A stretch of DNA of 64,000 nucleotides from Thalassia testudinum (Eukaryota > Streptophyta > Magnoliopsida > Alismatales > Hydrocharitaceae): contig JAZHRO010000073.1 of the NCBI GenBank assembly GCA_037157565.1, positions 97,318,001-97,382,000 of the forward strand, in the 5' to 3' direction. Numbering within the stretch: the first letter of the stretch is position 1; every line of letters begins with the position of its first letter. This document shows, in pieces, positions 45,275 through 56,380 of this stretch. The position numbers and the translations under genes were made by a program. Below the pieces are notes generated by a model. The model had not been told where the DNA came from, did no database searches, and saw only the letters and a list, made by a program, of their open reading frames with translations.

Positions 45275-46560
45275 GGCAACAGGCTTAATAAAATCGTATT
45301 CATTCATTTGTTCACATTGATTTAAATTTTGAATCATATTTAACTCTGGATCTTTCTATTCTGGTATGAGTGCAACGTTTTGCGACACACATTCTATGAC
45401 TCCCCATCGCACCAGCCATCGTGAAAGGTGACCCTTGACGTCACTATAGGAGAAATTGTTCGAGCCACCTTGCAAGGAAATAGATTTCTAGGAGAGGAAG
45501 GATGAGGACGTGACGATCATCTCCACACATTTAGTCGTTGATTACAGTAGGATTTAGACTTTAGACTTTGATTCATTATTTGGGACCCTTGTTATAGGGT
45601 ACAATTTAGGGGTTTGTTCTCCAACTCTCTTTTAGGTTCGTGTTGGGTAATTTTTGCCGGAGTCTGTTCCCATTTTTTTAGACTTAGGTTTTTACTTTCT
45701 TTTGTTCATTGATTTTATTTTTCTTGATTGTGCATAAGTAGCCAAAAAAACAAAAATAAAAAAAGCACGAACTACCTACTAAAAGCTGCCTACCTTAGGA
45801 TGACCATTCAGGTGTGAATGAGCAACCTCTAGATTTTATTTTGCATTTCCGTGCATTTCATTGAAGATTGATGGAGGCAAGGTACATTTTCTTTTCCTTG
45901 TATTCTATATTGTTCACGCATTTGCATCTGGACTTAATTACAAGACCACCTAATTGAATTGAAAGAAACTAACAAGTGGTCACATATTTTCTTGAAAAAG
46001 GACTTTAAGTAAGGAGGAACACTAAAAAAAATCAAGAACTTGAGCTGAAAGCTTGTCATGCATTTCAAAATTCAAACACAAATCTTTTACAGTGTATGCA
46101 CAATTGTTTTCTCTTTGCACTGAAGCACACATTTAGACTCTCCTAGGTCTTGGAACTACTAGGACAAGAGCCCTCCTACTGTTTGATTTTGAAGTGTTTA
46201 GAACTTGAGATCAAAGGTTTTGTAACTCCAAAGAGGGGGATACCCTATCACGGATTTTTTGGGGTAGTTAAGAAGCACCTTGAAAGCACAGCTTCAAAGG
46301 AAGGCTTAGGCCTACTTGCATCCCTCAATCTTCCATCTTTGGAGTTGCTCTACCATTTGAGATTTAGGGAAGAGTACTTAAGCACAAACTAGGTCTTTTA
46401 GGCACTTCATAGGTCGACAATAGATGCATAATTGATTGGGTAACTTGCCTTGTCACCTACAATTTGAATTAAAGTCAAAAGCCTAAATTTGTAAAGGCCT
46501 AACAAGTCCTTTTTAATTGTGTTTGTAGTGCATGCTTGGTAGGTGATCTCTTAGGTGACA
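45275..46560 (+). other. Leader of element E
   Basis: About 1.3 kb of untranslated leader with parallels to 4235-5499 of element A (for example the block ending GCATGCTTGGTAG before gag). The frame at 46150-46392 is not supported as a gene. Confidence 0.65.
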
Positions 46561-48098
46561 ACTTGTGTTTGATACTAAACCTAAAAGAATCCTAAGAAGG
46601 GACCATCCAAGGGAAGAAATGGCAGGTCAAAGGAGCCTTAAGGAATATTTCATTCCGACCAATCAAACTGGCCCTGCACTACGTAGACCTAGAGGGGACA
46701 ATCCTTATGAGATCAAAAGCACTACCATATCCTTGCTGCCCTCCATTTATGGTACTGCTAGTGAAGACCCTTATAGGCATATAGAGGAATTCATCGAGGT
46801 TTGTTCCACGGTGAAGCTACAAGGCATTATTGATGATGCTCAAATGTAGACCCTCTTTCCTTTCTACCGCAATGACAAGGCCAAGTATTGGTATCATACC
46901 CTAGATGATATTAACACTTGGGATGCCTAGAAGAAAGAGTCTAAAAAAGTACTTCCCCATGAGCAAAACTAATCACTTTAGGAGGGAAATTATGAGCTTT
47001 GTTCAAAAGGATGGGGAAGCTTTCCATGATGAATGGAAGTGCTTTAATGACCTTTCGAGACTTTGCCTACATCACCAGGTGCCCAAGTGGCAACTGGTTG
47101 AAAGGTTCTACACCAGACTTATTGATTCGCACAAGCAGACTGTGGATGGTGCCTATGCAGGAATGTTTCTATCTAAGACTGAGGATGAAGTTTGGAACCT
47201 TTTTGATACTTTGAGTGAGAATTCTATTCACTTGAATTCTTCCTACTTGGATAGAAAACCCACTCTCATGCAAAGAAAGTTGGAGGCAAATGAGGCAAGG
47301 GACACCTAGAATTTAGCCTATCAGATTCAATTGTTGAATCAAAATATGTAAAGCCTTATGTCGAGCCTGGGCCAATTCACATCTAGCACCTCCACATCCC
47401 AAGCTTTAGAATGCTACATTTGCCAAGGCAATACATACACCACTGTGCATTGCCACTTGGCCTCCCAATTCCCAGAGCTTGTACAAGCCGACTTCAATGC
47501 CACTCAAGGGTTCCGTCCTAGACCTTGTAATGACCCTTTTTCCAACACTTATAATAAGGGATGGAGGAATCACCCAAACTTTTCTTAGAGACAAGGGAAT
47601 GTCTCAAATTCAGGGAATTATAAATCACAACTGTTTCAAAATCAACAAATGAACCAACCTCAGACCTTTGCCCAACATACGACCTCTGAGATGGATGAAT
47701 TGAAGGAAATGTTGAGAACTATGCAAGAGAGTCAAAGTGCCATCATCCAATCTCATGACAAGGCTATACATGAAATGAAATAACAGATAAGACACCTTGT
47801 TGAGGCCGTTAGATAGAGGGAAACTAGGAAGCTTCCAAATGCTACTGAGGAGAATCCTAAAGGAAAAGGGATTATCTTTAGGGAGCATGCCCAGGCAGTG
47901 ACTATTTTGAGGAGTGGGAAAGAAATTTCCAAACCTGATGCTCCTATAGTATCACCCTCTGAAAAACCATCCACCCTGACTTTCACCCCTACCGGAGAAG
48001 AATTTCCCAAATATCCACCACTTGAAATCACCTCACTGGAAGAAGTTGCCCCATTCCACCCCTTACCCGACATGACAACCCTTCCACCCAAAGACTAA
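46561..48098 (+). pseudogene. gag: gag of element E, frameshifted
   Basis: Capsid/nucleocapsid protein. The start region KPKRILRRDHPREEMAGQRS (46577) leads to KEYFIPTNQTGPALRR and NPYEIKSTTISLLPSIYGTA. The core continues with YFPMSKTNHFRREIM (after a frameshift near 46900), WKCFNDLSRLCLHHQVPKWQ and VERFYTRL. A zinc-knuckle remnant CYICQGNTYTTVHCH is at about 47412, and the NTYNKGWRNHPNFS region near 47545. A coiled-coil-like Met/Gln-rich part follows at 47690-47810. Stops at about 46847, 47307, 47349, 47587 and 47781 break it. Similar throughout to the gag of A. Confidence 0.88.
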
Positions 48099-49161
48099 GA
48101 GTGCCCTTTCCATAGTGCTTATCCACCTTTGGGTAGACTACTGTAGGCTCATTTGGAGCCAAAGATAAAATGGATGAGATCATGGAAACCTTCAAGCAAG
48201 TACAGATTAACTTGCCTTTGCCTGAGGCTATCAGGCAGACTCCATCTTATGCCCGCTTCTTAAAGGACCTATGCACGAAAAAGCGGTAATCTAGAAAATA
48301 GGTCCAATCAAAAGTTATCCTGCCTGATTCTATTAGCTCAATTGTCCAACATGGCACACCCCGAAAACTTAAGGACCCAGGAGCCCCGTAAATCTCGGTG
48401 GTCATTGGTGACTTACAGATAGATGAGGCTCTACTTGATCTCGGTGTGGGGGTGAACATCCTTCCGAGCTACATGTATGAACAACTTGGGGGAGGCAATC
48501 TGAAGCCTAGCCTGGTAATCCTCCAAGTTGTTGATCGATCACTCAAGACACCATGGGGAATTATGGAAGATGTCCTTGTGAAAGTAGAAGATTTCTTCTT
48601 CCCTGTTGACTTCTTAGTTTTGGACACTGACCCTACAAACAAGCCAACCAAGCCTTCCATCATTTTGGGCTGCCCCTTCTTGCAACTTCGCATGCTTCAA
48701 TCAATTGCAATACTGGGGCATTAAAAATGGGCTTTGGGAATAGGAAAATCTAGCATAATGTGTTTGATGCCTATAAACAAGCCGGGCTTGAGGATTGTTC
48801 CCAAGTTGAGGTGATAGATGACTTGATTAAAGTGACAACCCCTACAATGTTATGTGATGACCCCTTTCAACATGTCATGCTAAATGAGCATTCCCATCTC
48901 TTGGAGGAATGTGTAGGGGATATGCTAGAACTTGAGGAGTTGTTGGGTGTTTCTATTGAGTCTCTTTCCCCATCATCTCTACCCAAGGTAGATCTGCTAC
49001 TTGAGATGGGGACATCTATTATGAATCCCCCAACCATACAAGTCCTCGACCTAGAGTTGAAACCCCTCCCTGACACTCTCAAGTATGTCTTCCTAGTGCC
49101 AATGATATGCTCCCTATTTTCATTTTAGCTGTGCTACCGAAAGCACATGATGGAGCCCTGA
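48099..49161 (+). pseudogene. Protease region of pol, element E
   Basis: Active-site region LLDLGVGVNILP at about 48428-48463, closer to the family form than that of element A, followed by KVEDFFFPVDFLVLDTDP. Frameshifts near 48390 and between 48690 and 48760 break it. The linker to RT (48760-49128) is acidic. Confidence 0.85.
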
Positions 49162-50778
49162 TTGAATGTTTGTCTAGGCACAAGGATTGCTGACATTAAG
49201 GGTATAGACTCTACACTCTGCATGCACGATATTTATACTGATGATTCCATCAAACCATTTAGGGACATGCAGAGACATCTTAACCCTAATATGAGGGAGG
49301 TCGTTAAAAAGGAAATTCTGAAGCGGCTGGATGCTAGGATCATATATCCCATTATAGATAGTAAATGGGTAAGTCCTATTCATGTGGTGCCAAAGAAGGC
49401 AGGCTTTACTATGGAATTTAATGACCAAGGTGAACAAGTTGTGACTAGACCTTCAATTGGATGGAGGGTCTGTATTGATTACTGCAAGCTGAATACCGCT
49501 ACCCAAAAGGATCACTTTCCCTTGCCTTTTATTAATAAAATTCTTGAAAAATTGGTGGGGAATAAGTATTATTGCCTTCTTGATGGATATTCTAGGTACA
49601 ACCAGGTTGTAGTCTTCCCTGATGACCAGGAGAAGATGACTGTCACGAGTCCTTATGGTACCTTTGCATTCAGGCGTATGCTGTTTGGACTATGTAATGC
49701 ACCTGCAACCTTCCAGCGATGTATGATGTCCGTTTTCTTAGACATGATTGACAAGTGCATTGAAATGTTTATGGATGACTTCTCTATTTATAGCTCGTCT
49801 TTCAACTAGTGTCTCCTGTACCTCGAGAATGTGCTAAAGCAATGTAAGGAGTCTGGTTTAGTCCTCAGCTGGGAGAAAAGCCACTTCATGGAACAGAGAG
49901 GAATTGTACTTGGGCATGTTGTGTTTGAGCGAGGCTTGGAAGTAGATAAAGCCAAGGTTGATTCTATTTCCAAACTTCCATTGCCCATGAATGTCAAACA
50001 AATTAGATCCTTTCTGGGCCATGCTGGCTTTTATAGGCGCTTTATTAAAAATTTCAGTAAAATTTCTTGGCCACTTTATGACCTGTTGGCAAAGGAATCT
50101 TTGTTCAATTTTGATTCAAAGTGCGTCGAGGCCTTTCAAACTCTAAAGGAGGCCTTGATCTCTGTGCCTATTCTCCGAGCTCCTGATTGGACACTTCCAT
50201 TTGAGCTGATGTGTGATGCTTCGGATTATGCAGTGGGAGTAGTCCTTGGACAAAGGGTTGAGGGAAGACCTCATGTGCTACACTATGCCAGCAAGTCTTT
50301 AATCGAACCACAACAAAACTACACCATCACTGAGAAGGAATTACTTGCTATAGTTTTTGTTTTGGAAAAGTTTAGGTCTTATCTTCTTAGGTCCAAGGTG
50401 GTTATTTTCACTGATCAAGAGGCAGTGAAACATCTCATTACTAAGAAGGATTCTAAGCCACATCTGATTAGGTGGAAACTACTCCAAGAATTTGACTTGG
50501 AGATACGAGAAAAGAAAGGAGTAGAAAATGTTGTGGTTGACCACCTATCTCGCCTTCCACTTGATGACTCTCCATCTAGAGACATTCGCGAGACATTTCC
50601 TGATGAAACCCTTATGGCGGTAACACCGACTTCACCTTGGTGTGCTGATACTATCAATTACTTGGTCACTAAAGAGACTCCTGGCTCTTGGGATGAGCAG
50701 AAAAGAAAGAGATTCATTTCCCAAGCTAGATACTTTCATTGGGAAGTGCCTAAATTATTTAGAATTGGACAAGACTAA
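49162..50778 (+). pseudogene. Reverse transcriptase and RNase H of pol, element E
   Basis: RT motifs in order: LNPNMREVVKKEILKRLDAR (49276), WVSPIHVVPKKAGF, VCIDYCKLNTATQKDHFPLP, LLDGYSRYNQ, LFGLCNAPATFQRCM, and the catalytic FMDD at 49768-49779. RNase H shows [19 protein letters not shown] (about 50200), [17 protein letters not shown] and [11 protein letters not shown] (about 50528). A single in-frame stop at 49807 separates two otherwise continuous open stretches, so this is the best preserved coding segment in the window. Confidence 0.93.
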
Positions 50779-51900
50779 GTACTGAGATGATGCATGCCTG
50801 AAGAGGAGCAACAAAGTGTGCTGAGTTTTTGTCATGAACTTCATTGTGGAGGACACTTTTAAGGTTCTTCAGTTTGATTTTTGGTAGCCTTCGTTACTTA
50901 AGGATTCTCATAATTTTGTTAAGTCCTGTATTAGATTTCAACGAATTGGAATGATTGGGAAGAGGAGTGAGATGCCTCAACACCCCATTCAACCTGTTAA
51001 AATTTTTGATGTTTGGGGAATTGACTTTATGGGCCCCTTCCCTTCATCCCAAGGTTATGAATATATCTTAACGGCAGTTGAGTATGTCTCTAAATGGATA
51101 GAGGCCACTCCTGCACACATAAATGATCACGCAGTGGTATTGAAATTTGTGAAGGCTAATATCATATCCCGATTTAGCTACCCTAAGACTATTATTAGTG
51201 ATGGGGGACCTCATTTCTAAAATCATCACTTCAATCGGTTACTCAAAAGTTTAGGTGTCACTCACAAGATTGCTACCCCATACCACCCCCGGACGAGTGG
51301 CTAGGTTGAAGTGTCGAATAGGGAGATAAAGAACATTTTAGAAAAGACTATAAGACTTGATAGGAAGGACTGGTTCTAAATGCTCGATGATGCTTTATGG
51401 GCTTATCGAACGGCCTACAAGACTGCTTTGGGTACATCACCTTTTTGGATTATGTATAGGAAAGCATGCCATTTACCCATTGAGCTGGAACATAGAGCAC
51501 TTTGGGCTATCCGAAGTGTCAACATAGATTTAGAAAAAGCGAGTAAAGCATAACTTCTGGAATTAAGTGAGCTTGAGGAATTGAGTAATGATGTTTATGA
51601 CACCTCTCAAGCTTATAACGAGAGAACTAAGGTCTTGCATGATAAGTATACCCTTAGAAAGAACTTTGAGCCCAACTAACAAGTCTGGCTTCTCAATTCT
51701 AGACTTAAGCTTTTCCCTGAAAAATTGAAATCATGTTGGGATGGGCCATTCATAATCACTAAAGTGTTTCCGCATGGGGCTGTGGAGATCAAGAGCCCTT
51801 CCTCTTCAGCAATGCCCTTTACCATCAACGGCCAACGATTAAAACCATACATTACATTGGATGGCCATCTGGTTGACAAGGTCACTCTTAAGGAGCCTTA
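50779..51900 (+). pseudogene. Integrase of pol, element E
   Basis: The N-terminal part (50790-50950) is frameshifted. The core reads [20 protein letters not shown] (about 51006), [19 protein letters not shown] and [27 protein letters not shown] follows, then WFXMLDDALWAYRTAYKT, where X is a stop. The C-terminal part LNSRLKLFPEKL...WDGPFII ends near 51900. Stops lie at about 51218, 51302, 51378, 51551 and 51677. Confidence 0.88.
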
Positions 51901-51974
51901 GCTCCTGGCATTCTCTACCTTAGGTAATATCTTCCCTTAACTGTTTTGTTTCCACTGACGACATTGTTTGAACC

Positions 51975-51989
51975 AGGAATGGGGGGGTA
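51975..51989 (+). promoter_or_regulatory. Secondary polypurine-tract-like motif, element E
   Basis: AGGAATGGGGGGGTAGGACC, 75 bases after the integrase end, matching the motif at 10990 in element A. Confidence 0.65.
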
Positions 51990-53159
51990 GGACCTGAGGC
52001 ATTTGTTTATAGCATGTCTACATTTTGCATTCATGCATGCATATTGAAAAGAAAAAAAGGTTGTTATGCTTAGCCAGCTGGGTTCTGCATCTTTAGGCAT
52101 AAGACCAAGACTTTTGGTTTGCCTAAGCTGACTCAAGGTATCTAATTATAGGAGTTAGGGTTGAAATACTAGCTTTAGACCCTTAGGGTCCTTTGTGGAC
52201 TTAAAAACCTAAGTAGGAGATTAGTTGTAGGCTATTCCTCAAGAAGTTGAGGAAGGAAAGCTAGGGATTGAGTTAAAGGCTGGGGAGTACCCGGTGTCTT
52301 TTTCTACCTTTCAGTTTACGGGTCCTCGTAACCTAAGCATCCACATTTCATACACTTGGTCTTGTGTAAATGGTGGTCATCCAAATTCATTTCTTGAAGA
52401 ACATTTGGTTCTCTTAGTTCTGACTTAGGAGAAGCTTGAACACACAATTTGATTGGATGAGTTCCTGCCGCAAAAGAGGTGGTGTATATACTCACCTTGA
52501 GGATGCGGTGATAACATGTCACCTCCTCAGCGCTTGTCTCTTAGGATGTCCATCCTACTAGGGCATGTAAGCGCATTATGAGGTTCAGGTACCATGGGCG
52601 GCCTTATCTCAAAGTGCCAATTGCCATAGGCATGAATTCGCTTAACAAATCCATGGGCGATACTATCTCGAAGTATCGATTGCTAGGAGTTCTTGGGGTC
52701 TCTATGGGTGGTGCTATCTTGAAGCATTGAAAGCCAGGCACCCTTCGAGGTTCGGTGATGCAAACAATGAATCCGACACAGACTGTGCTGATAACTGATC
52801 ATGGTTAGACTTAGAGGAATCAAAGAAAAAATTATATATTACAAAAAAAAGAAAAATTCTTTCTTACTCTCTTTCTAGGTTGGCAATCATACCAACCTCA
52901 AATAAATCAGACCAATGCACATGCACGGATGCTTTAATCTCTGGGATCAATAAAACCTAGGGTAAAGTTAGGAATCAAGGAAACTACTGCCTACAACCCA
53001 TCCTTAGCTGACCAAGTCTGTAACTCAACAACTACTTAGGTACCTTATGGTCTAGGGTCTGATGGCTCAACCTAATTTTTGTGGTAAGGTCAATTGAGTT
53101 AGCTTGGATAACTTGGAGTGTTAAGTCATGCTTGAATTTGCTAGGGACTTGCAAAAACT
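51990..53159 (+). other. 3' non-coding spacer of element E
   Basis: About 1.2 kb without a credible frame. It carries the three-unit hairpin array (52592-52738), the GAATCCGACACAGACTGTGC block (52769) and an A-rich/CT-rich transition near 52820-52880. All have equivalents in A0, B and B''. Confidence 0.8.
52592..52738 (+). ncRNA. Three-unit covarying hairpin array, element E
   Basis: Units 52592-52630 (stem GGCCTT/AGTGCC, one mismatch), 52651-52687 (CGATACT/AGTATCG, perfect seven pairs) and 52702-52738 (GGTGCT/AGCATT). The 7-base loops are ATCTCAA, ATCTCGA and ATCTTGA. Units start CCATGGG or CTATGGG; the second and third end GCTAGG and GCCAGG. Confidence 0.7.
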
Positions 53160-53174
53160 AGGCATGGGGGTATT
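53160..53174 (+). promoter_or_regulatory. Polypurine tract of element E
   Basis: AGGCATGGGGGTATT next to TGATTAG, identical to that of element A. Confidence 0.88.
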
Positions 53175-54193
53175 TGATTAGCCCATATTTGTGTGCTATT
53201 TAGGTATTTAAGTGCCTAGACATTAAGCTTTCATTAACATTTATTTAGCATGCATTAGGATATAAATAGATTAATTTATATTTTTTGACTTAATTACATA
53301 ATTCATGCATTTTGAATTAAGTTAGAATAGCACGCAATTAGGTGCATTACATACATCATTTTAATTAATATAGAAGATAAGGATTTGTGCATAAATAATC
53401 CTAATATTTTATCATTTTTTTCTTCTTTTGCAAGAACGACTCCACTTCGTCGGTGGCCATTCACTCTAGCCACAGCTACAAGCATTCTTCCTCCGTGAAA
53501 AGTGGATCTCAAGCCTTTAATGCACATGCTCCATTTCAAATCCTTGGAGCCACAGCTACAAAGGGGGAGGAGAGTCACCATCTTCGCGCAATCCTCCATC
53601 CCACCCAATACTGTGCTTCACCTCCTCTCCACCAGCCTCAACTATAGCAGCGCGACTCCACCATCGTGGGCATGTGGTGTGATAGCCCACACCGCCAACC
53701 ATTGTCCCTGCATCACCGACCTTCACTAGAAACATCATCCCCACCACCTTTCCCCTGCATCTTCTTCCTCGTGCTTCACCTGCAACATCAACAACAAACC
53801 CAATAGTAGGAGTTGGAATTTACATTTCTTGAGAATTAATATTTACATTTCTTCTCATTGGAAGAGTTGGAATTTTGATTAAACATTATTCTAATCTGGT
53901 GATTTTGTGAGAACCCCCTTCCTCTTTCAAGTAATGCAATATCATCTCTTCTAATCATTGTTATCTTGATTTAAAGGTGGTTTTGATTCGATTTATAGGT
54001 GAAATTAATCGTGTACATCTATTTTAGACATGTGCGAGTTTCAATAGGGCTATTCCTACTTGTGGACACGACCCACTCTTCTACAAGTGGTTTAATTTTA
54101 GTTCAATATTTTGATTAGTTGATTTTCCACCACTTAGAAATACAATGCCAAATCATCTTAATCATCATTTTCGAAAGCAAAATTGACCCGTCA
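53175..54193 (+). repeat. 3' LTR of element E
   Basis: 1019 bp, TGATTAGCCC...GACCCGTCA. It lacks roughly 465 bp present in the 5' LTR; the junction lies in the AACCCAATAGTAGGAGTTGG region near 53800. The U5 motif is at 54050-54073. Confidence 0.9.
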
Positions 54194-54198
54194 GTAGG
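54194..54198. repeat. Target-site duplication of element E, right copy (GTAGG)
   Basis: Same five bases as 30159-30163. Confidence 0.93.
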
Positions 54199-54727
54199 AC
54201 ATGTCGGTATTCAAAGAAGAATCCAAATAATAAACTTAGTACAGATTCTATCATGTCACCAAGTCAGGTTATAATGGAGAGATTACAAGATATGGGTGAG
54301 ATACGGTTGTGTCGACCATTCAAACAAGACCAGACGGCCTCAAGAAATTTTGGATTTGGAAAGAAAAGCATTTTCTTTATGGAGCTGCCATATTGGAAAG
54401 ATCTTACAATATGTCATAATTTAGATGTTATGTAGATTGAAAAAAATGTGATGGATAACATCTTAGACGTATTAAATTTGACCGATGATTAAAAGGACCT
54501 GGTGAAAAAAAGAAAAGACATGAACAGTTTGGGGATACGTCTGGAGCTGCATATTCAAGAGGTTGATGGCTACTTTCCACCTGCTATTTACAACTTGAAT
54601 CAGGACCAGAAGAGTAGACTATTCTCCTTCTTAAATGAAATTTAGGTGCCAAATGGGTTTTCGTCACAGCTTTCTTGTTGTATGAATGAAGCGCAGGAAA
54701 AGATATCTGGCTTGGAAAGTGATAGCA
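54199..54727 (+). pseudogene. CACTA TNP2-type transposase, continuation
   Basis: Resumes the gene interrupted at 30163. Readable TNP2 motifs are FFMELPYWKDLTICHNLDVM (about 54370-54432), IEKNVMDNILDVLNL (54436 on) and MNSLGIRLELHIQEVDGYFPP (about 54520). VPNGFSSQLSCCMNEAQEKI and SGLESD follow to about 54725. Stops at 54433, 54490 and 54643 show decay. Element C' cuts it at 54728, where the family would continue with the conserved SHD motif. Confidence 0.88.
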
Positions 54728-56367
54728 TGGGTTTCGCATTTTTGAAATTGGGGTTACGAGTAACTAGTCGTCCTAGTTGCAAATCTTGTAATCAACTATA
54801 ATTTATACCGAAACTACAAGGGAGTCCAGAGTCGAACATAGGGAGGCAATGTTTACTTTGTATGAAAATCATGCTTCAATTTGTTTTCTTTTGGTGTTTT
54901 ATGGTTTCATTTTTTTTTTGTTTTTGAAATAAAATGACAATCAATCACAAGAGAGAGATAGAATTGAATCTGATATATTGCATGAATGTCAACTACAATA
55001 ATATAGAAAACATGAAAAGAGAGGGAGATGAGAATAAATCTCTCGATGCGGCTGTTCGGTGGGACGATGGTGCTTGGCGGAAGCTCGGATGGAGTTGGGA
55101 AGCAGGTTGACGGAGGTGAGAAGCGAGAGGATGTCAGGTAGAGGAAAGCTTCAGCGTAGCTCCGAAATGGAGGTGAGAAGGCGAAGATGATCTGCTATCG
55201 GAATGGAGGTGGGAGGATGGTTCCAAGGCACCCTATGAATGGGGATGGGAAGTTGGAGGAGTATTTGGTAGGGTAGAGTCTCGTTACACTAATAGGCGTC
55301 TTGGGAACTGGAGAGCAATCTCTATGAAGTGTTGGTAGGTTTGCTAGAGCTTGGGAGTAGGTGGGAGTAGAGTAGGTAGAGATGGCTTGGAAGGGAGGGG
55401 GTGTAGGTCCTTTTATAATGGATGAAAAGATGCTAGAATAGGCATGGGACCATTAGTGACCTCCAAGTCGTCGTTGCAAGTGTTGCTGTAGGTAGCTCAC
55501 GCTCGCTCATGCCCACAGTTGGCCTTGCTGGCATATGAATAATTAGCAACAGCTGTAAGCATCCTTGTAAGTCCAGCTTAGGTGTCGCTGTAGGTTGGCG
55601 CTAACCGAGCACGAGCTCGCCTGCAGTTGGCTCGTGCTTCACGTGCCCCTGGTCGCGCATGTGCAATCACGCGTTGGCACTGCGCTGGTTGTGCGCCCAA
55701 TTTCTAATTTGGGGTGTCCACAGGTCTCGAACCAGCACCCTTTGATTCGCAGAGAGCACTCAGCCGCTGCGCTAGGGTCTCCCTTAAATCGCGAAGAGGC
55801 ACGCGGTGCGGAGGCTTCTCAATAATTGGATCAAGATCCAACGGCTGGGAATGAAGGTCGTGGATGATGCTGGCCGGTGTTGGGTGGCCTGGATAGCGCC
55901 ACGTGGCACCATCTGGGCCGTCCATTCTTCTTTCTATTGTAGAGGGTACCACGGTGCTTGGATCGAGTTGATTTCCATGTTTCCGGTCTGGGATCGTCGC
56001 TCTAGGTCCATCCGTACGGTCGGACTTTTAATCCAAAGCCTGTAAGGATGTCGCATTGCCCTCCTGGCCGTTGATCTTCCTTGGACTTCATATGATGCTA
56101 CCGTACACCGATATAGACAATTTCAAAGGTGTTAGCCTCCGGTTGTCATCCTGATCAGATCCATATGGTCCAATTGTCCATCCGAGGCCCTGAAATAAAT
56201 CATCTTCTCTCCTTACCATAAAAAGGACCTAATTAACCCAAAATATATACAGCTGCTCTAAATGTAGAATGATGCATGATATGCAATATTTATAACATGA
56301 AATGCAAATCTAAGGCTATGAACATGCATGAATAGGCATTTTAACTTAAATAGATGTGTTTACATCA
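54728..56367 (-). repeat. 3' LTR of element C'
   Basis: On the minus strand it starts TGATGTAAACACATC at 56367 and ends GCGAAACCCA near 54728 (1640 bp). It is homologous to solo LTR C, with a TATAAAAG-type box at 55410-55417, the U5 motif near 54826-54848, and a tRNA-like module at 55713-55782. The left end is inferred from TG...CA and where TNP2 similarity stops. Confidence 0.8.
55713..55782 (-). ncRNA. tRNA-like module (A and B boxes) in LTR C'
   Basis: Minus strand TAGCGCAGCGG (55774-55764) is an ideal A box, and GGTTCGAGACC (55733-55723) an ideal B box 41 bases later. The acceptor stem is not paired. The homologous position in solo LTR C has the same two boxes in different wording, while LTR C'' lacks the segment. 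Confidence 0.5.
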
Positions 56368-56380
56368 TATCCCCATGCAT
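56368..56380 (-). promoter_or_regulatory. Polypurine tract of element C'
   Basis: Minus strand ATGCATGGGGATA directly before TGATGTAAAC. Confidence 0.75.

Larger units (their letters stand above)
30164..54193 (+). mobile_element. Element E: Athila-like retrotransposon interrupted by element B
   Basis: Its LTRs begin TGATTAGCCC and end CCTGTCA/CCCGTCA. The 5' LTR is in two pieces (30164-30875 and 44483-45254) because B inserted into it. The internal region is 45255-53174, with PBS, gag, protease, RT, RNase H, integrase, secondary polypurine motif, spacer with three hairpin units and polypurine tract. A GTAGG duplication flanks it. Without B it is about 10.4 kb. It sits in the TNP2 gene of a CACTA transposon. 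Confidence 0.92.
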
